Positions 6,123 through 8,674 of a DNA stretch of 8,674 nucleotides are shown here, in pieces (position 1 is the first letter of the stretch; the number at the start of each line of letters is the position of its first letter). Source of the stretch: Chloroflexota bacterium (lineage in GTDB: Bacteria > Chloroflexota > Dehalococcoidia > UBA3495); the NCBI GenBank assembly GCA_022571575.1, contig JACZXN010000049.1:1-8674 (forward strand). Reading direction: 5' to 3'. The notes beneath the pieces are model-generated. The model saw only the letters and a program-made list of their open reading frames with translations, was not told the DNA's origin and did no database searches. The position numbers and the translations under genes were made by a program.

Positions 6123-7852
6123 GGGGATTCCCCCTCCAATTTGACGCGATCGATGGTGCAGTCCTCGCCGCAGACGACGCCGCTGGGCACGGTCCAACCC
6201 TCCGGCATCTGGTAGCCGAGTTCCCGCAGCATCTCCAACAGGCGGCAGACGGGTAGGCCGACTATGTTGTTGTAGCAGCCCTGCCAATCGGTGGCCGGGC
6301 GAAGCTCGGTGTCCTGAACGGCGTAGGCCCCGGCTTTGTCCCTTGTCACGCCCGAGGCGATGGACACCTCGATCTCCTGATCGGTTATGTCGCGCAGGGT
6401 GATCTCGCTGGTCATGACGTCGCTCAGGGTCCGGCCATCTCCCGCGTCCACGACGGTGAGTCCAGTGGAAACGTGGTGGGTGGTGCCGCTCAACTGCCGC
6501 AGCATCCGGCGGGCCTCGTCGTCGTCCGTGGGTTTGCCGACGGCCTGGCCCTTGAAGACCACCGTGCTGTCGGCCCCGATGACCAGTCCCGAATCCATAT
6601 TGGCGGCAACCGCTTGGGCCTTTTCCAGGGAGAGCCGCCGCACCATGTCCTGGGGGGATTCTCCGGGAACGGCCTCCTCCGGCAGGTCGGCCGGCGTGAC
6701 CGTGAAATCCAGGCCCAGGTCGTCCATCAACTGGCGCCGGCGGGGGGACGCCGATGCCAACGTCAGACCGGCCGGCGCCGGGCGGTTGGATGACTGGCCC
6801 CAGGAGAGAAGCGCCACGCACTCAACGTGGTGGGTCTGGGGAAACATGTCCAGCGGCGCCACCTCGTCCAGCCGGTAGCCTCCCTGGCACAGGACCTTGA
6901 GGTCCCGCCCCAAGGTCTCGGCGTCGCAGGAAACGTAGGCCAGCCGGGACGGGGCCATCTGGATCAGGGTCTCCAGGGCACGGGGCTGGCAGCCGGACCG
7001 GGGCGGGTCCAGCACCACCACGTCGGGCTTCTCCGGCAGTTTTCTCAGGACCTCTTCGGTGCGGCCCAACACGAAGTCCACATTATCCAGTCCGGCGGCG
7101 TTCTTCTTGGCGTCGGCCACGGCCGCGGAAGATTCCTCCACGGCGATAACCCTCTTCACCGATGGGGCCAGCAGTATGGCGAAGGTGCCCACGCCGGTGT
7201 AGGCGTCCAGCAGCACGTCATCAGGGGAAAGATGCAGGCCCTCCCGCACCACGTCGGCGGCGGCGGCGGCCTGCTCCACGTTCACCTGGAAGAAGGAGGG
7301 CGAGGACACCTCGAAATTCCGGCCGTCCACTGACTCGGTGTACCTTTTCTGTCCGGTGGTGACATCGATATCGGGATGGACCAGATACGGCTGGATCAGG
7401 TAGTCTCCAGTATATTTGCCGGCGCGTATAGAAAGCTGGGTGGTCTCGCCGCAACGGTCCTGCAGGCCTTCCAGGAGCGTGTTCACGCCGTCGTGCATCA
7501 GCAGGCACTTCTCGATGCGCACGAACTGGCGGGTCTCGCGGTTCACGAATCCCAATGACCCTTCCCGGTTGATGGTGAACCGCGCGTGGTTGCGGTAGCC
7601 GTATTGGTCCGGAGAGGGCCTTACTTGGGATACGGGGGGGTCCTCGAAACCGCCAACGCGCCGGAGGGCGTCGACCACCTTTTCGCGCTTGGTCTTCAGT
7701 TGTGCTTCATACGAGAGGTGCTGCCACTGGCACCCGGTGCAATCGCCGTAGTAGGGACAGGGGGGCGTCACCCGATCCGGCGAAGGCTCCAGCACCTCCA
7801 CGGTGCGGGCGGCCGCGTAACGCCGGTGGACCCGCACCACCTCCGCCACCAC
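6119..7852 (-). CDS. Fused 23S rRNA (uracil-5)-methyltransferase (RumA/RlmD type) and Maf nucleotide pyrophosphatase, 5'-truncated
   Basis: One frame encodes two enzymes. Numbering is from a TTG at 7900, which lies in foreign sequence. The methyltransferase part (about 17-366) shows C48-x5-C54-x2-C57 and C132 for the [4Fe-4S] cluster, the FFQVN segment, SAM motif LLDAYTGVGTF (230-240), DPPRSG (299-304), nucleophile C325 in YVSCDAETLGRDL, and E360 in HHVECV. It methylates U in 23S rRNA. A linker of about 12 residues (WGQSSNRPAPAG) leads to Maf (about 379-568): LASASPRRRQLM, D444 in GADSTVV, GKPTDDDEA, DKAGAYAVQD and YNNIVGLP. Maf proteins hydrolyse non-canonical or excess NTPs. No Met or good start lies in the linker, which supports a real fusion. 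About 40 N-terminal residues, including most of the TRAM domain, are missing because GC-rich sequence ends near 7852. The TGA stop overlaps the tatB ATG. Confidence 0.9.
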   Translation of the reverse strand: MVAEVVRVHRRYAAARTVEVLEPSPDRVTPPCPYYGDCTGCQWQHLSYEAQLKTKREKVVDALRRVGGFEDPPVSQVRPSPDQYGYRNHARFTINREGSLGFVNRETRQFVRIEKCLLMHDGVNTLLEGLQDRCGETTQLSIRAGKYTGDYLIQPYLVHPDIDVTTGQKRYTESVDGRNFEVSSPSFFQVNVEQAAAAADVVREGLHLSPDDVLLDAYTGVGTFAILLAPSVKRVIAVEESSAAVADAKKNAAGLDNVDFVLGRTEEVLRKLPEKPDVVVLDPPRSGCQPRALETLIQMAPSRLAYVSCDAETLGRDLKVLCQGGYRLDEVAPLDMFPQTHHVECVALLSWGQSSNRPAPAGLTLASASPRRRQLMDDLGLDFTVTPADLPEEAVPGESPQDMVRRLSLEKAQAVAANMDSGLVIGADSTVVFKGQAVGKPTDDDEARRMLRQLSGTTHHVSTGLTVVDAGDGRTLSDVMTSEITLRDITDQEIEVSIASGVTRDKAGAYAVQDTELRPATDWQGCYNNIVGLPVCRLLEMLRELGYQMPEGWTVPSGVVCGEDCTIDRVKLEGESP

Positions 7853-8674
7853 AGTTGGAAGTACAGCCGACGAAGATATTACCAAAATTATATGGTCCAA
7901 ACGAATTAGAAGTTTGAGCGTGCGCAGTTGGAATAAGCCAATCGAGAAGATTGAAGGTAACTTCTACAGGCTCAGAATCAGGAACGGTTACCACATGTGT
8001 TCCATCTGCATCTGTTGGAAATGTCTGTGTCCATTCATCACGAACAGTTTCTGAAATAGTCCACGTTCCTGCAGAAACCGAGAATGAATAATATCCATCT
8101 TCGCCTGAAGTTGTGTCAAATCCTATTTCACCATTCGTAGCATTAACATTCCAGCCACTAAGTCCAGATTCTCCTTCGTCGAAGACTCCGTCTTCATTTA
8201 CGTCACCCCAGACATATCCATCAATTACATATGTAGGCTCGACGCTGTAGGTGTTTGTAATCGTACAAATTTTCTCATCACCCACCACAAGTGTAACAGT
8301 ACCGTCTGACGCACAATCACCTCCAATATTTCTAATATAATCAGAAGTCTCTGTTTCCGATACCGTATATACTCCAGCAGCAAGTGTTTTTGTCTCACCA
8401 CTTGTTACAAGTATCGAGTCAATAAAGAGTTCAAAATCACTTGTCGTTGCAGTACCATTCTCACCATTATTAATAATTTTCACGACAGTCAGTGTGGGTG
8501 CAATGTCATCATTTGTGATAGTACAAACGTAATCCTTACCAGCTTCGACATCAATTGTTCCATCTGCATTACACGCACCACCCCAGTCACCCGCTGCATA
8601 TCCATAGAGAGAACTCTCGCTCGTGGTACTAACGCCTGCAAGCACTTGCACTGCGTCGCCTTCTGAAACCTCTA
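7707..8674 (-). CDS. Fragment of a secreted/surface protein with prealbumin-like and SdrD B-like modules (both ends missing)
   Basis: The frame is open through the window edge, so the 5' end is missing. The GTG at 8651 is an internal Val codon, not a start. Authentic sequence runs from 8674 to about 7836; the codons from there to the TGA at 7707 are out-of-frame methyltransferase DNA. Modules in order: the end of a prealbumin-like domain finishing in YVCTITNDD (about 8531-8505), a second one (about 8504-8247, VSETETSDY then KICTITNTY), and an SdrD B-like/Cna B-like domain (about 8231-7950) with DVNEDGVFDEGE, a likely Ca-binding loop. Next come LLDWLIPTAHAQ (7946-7914) and a Gly run after SNC. 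Such modules build adhesive extracellular stalks. The low GC and PTAHAQ style suggest Patescibacteria/CPR, which is inference. Specific function is unknown. Confidence 0.72.
   Translation of the reverse strand, partial: EVSEGDAVQVLAGVSTTSESSLYGYAAGDWGGACNADGTIDVEAGKDYVCTITNDDIAPTLTVVKIINNGENGTATTSDFELFIDSILVTSGETKTLAAGVYTVSETETSDYIRNIGGDCASDGTVTLVVGDEKICTITNTYSVEPTYVIDGYVWGDVNEDGVFDEGESGLSGWNVNATNGEIGFDTTSGEDGYYSFSVSAGTWTISETVRDEWTQTFPTDADGTHVVTVPDSEPVEVTFNLLDWLIPTAHAQTSNSFGPYNFGNIFVGCTSNCGGGGGAGPPALRGRPHRGGAGAFAGSGDAPLSLLRRLHRVPVAAPLV
7836..7852. other. Chimeric junction between GC-rich and low-GC DNA
   Basis: The word ACCACCTCCGCCACCAC makes sense on both sides. Read on the minus strand in the low-GC frame it gives the Gly run after SNC (7850-7836). 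In the GC-rich frame it gives VVAEVV (7852-7835), the expected end of the TRAM domain of RumA-type enzymes. GC content, codon style and protein family all change here. Both genes lose their far part at this point. An assembly join through a shared short word is the likeliest cause; a natural rearrangement is possible. Confidence 0.8.

Noticed and set aside
5706..6821. Possible 371-aa protein ending in the TatB sequence
   Set aside because: The part upstream of 6122 is out-of-frame maf sequence rich in Arg, Gly and Pro. The ATGA overlap and the GGAGGGGG site put the real start at 6122.
7707..7835. C-terminal Arg/Gly/Pro-rich tail of the low-GC protein
   Set aside because: This stretch is methyltransferase coding sequence read in another frame and is a product of the junction.
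7853..7900. N-terminus of the methyltransferase starting at TTG 7900
   Set aside because: Its first 16 residues (ending VLPT) are coded by low-GC DNA in the wrong frame of another gene. They do not resemble a TRAM domain.
7836..8674. Horizontal transfer of a surface-protein gene beside the methyltransferase
   Set aside because: A natural insertion is possible, but both genes are cut at the same short shared word, with no repeat, integrase or att-like site. An assembly join explains this more simply.
1..8674. CRISPR array, tRNA, rRNA, insertion sequence, phage or defence system
   Set aside because: No regularly spaced repeats, cloverleaf-like segments, transposase motifs, terminal inverted repeats or known defence domains were seen on either strand.

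Overview
The window holds two unrelated pieces of DNA joined at about 7836-7852. Positions 1 to ~7850 are GC-rich (about 60-67% by eye) bacterial DNA with compact housekeeping operons. Positions ~7850 to 8674 are much poorer in GC (about 42% by eye) and encode part of a secreted or surface protein of a different style. Its LLDWLIPTAHAQ stretch, prealbumin-like modules and SNCGGGGG string recall Patescibacteria/CPR proteins. The simplest reading is a metagenomic assembly chimera formed at a shared G-rich word of about 17 nt. The GC-rich host is plausibly a Chloroflexota-like or other deep-branching bacterium using ferredoxin-dependent 2-oxoacid oxidation, but no rRNA or marker gene is present and this is a weak inference.

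Layout, left to right. At 31-70 a hairpin followed by a T-rich stretch on the minus strand ends a minus-strand cluster read as lpd (2961-4346), korA (1047-2825) and korB (122-1006). KorA is a gamma-alpha fusion and KorB carries the TPP site and four Cys candidates for one [4Fe-4S] cluster. Together they should form a 2-oxoacid:ferredoxin oxidoreductase, probably acting on 2-oxoglutarate. The dihydrolipoyl dehydrogenase upstream has its active-site residues but no E1 or E2 partner gene in the window. A divergent intergenic region (4347-4673) has a good promoter candidate facing each way.

A single tatA (4674-4880, plus strand) follows, closed by a perfect 32-nt palindrome with a T run. Facing it is a minus-strand operon read from the right: a 23S rRNA uracil-5-methyltransferase (RumA/RlmD type) fused in frame to a Maf nucleotide pyrophosphatase, then tatB, then tatC. 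Both junctions in this operon are ATGA stop/start overlaps, so translation is probably coupled. The three Tat genes together would supply a complete twin-arginine translocase.

The methyltransferase lacks its N-terminal TRAM region because the GC-rich sequence ends at the junction. The low-GC gene likewise loses its native C-terminus there and runs out of frame into methyltransferase sequence. I found no CRISPR array, tRNA, rRNA, transposase or phage gene. I see no convincing new defence or mobile system. The features most worth checking are the chimeric junction and the methyltransferase-Maf fusion.
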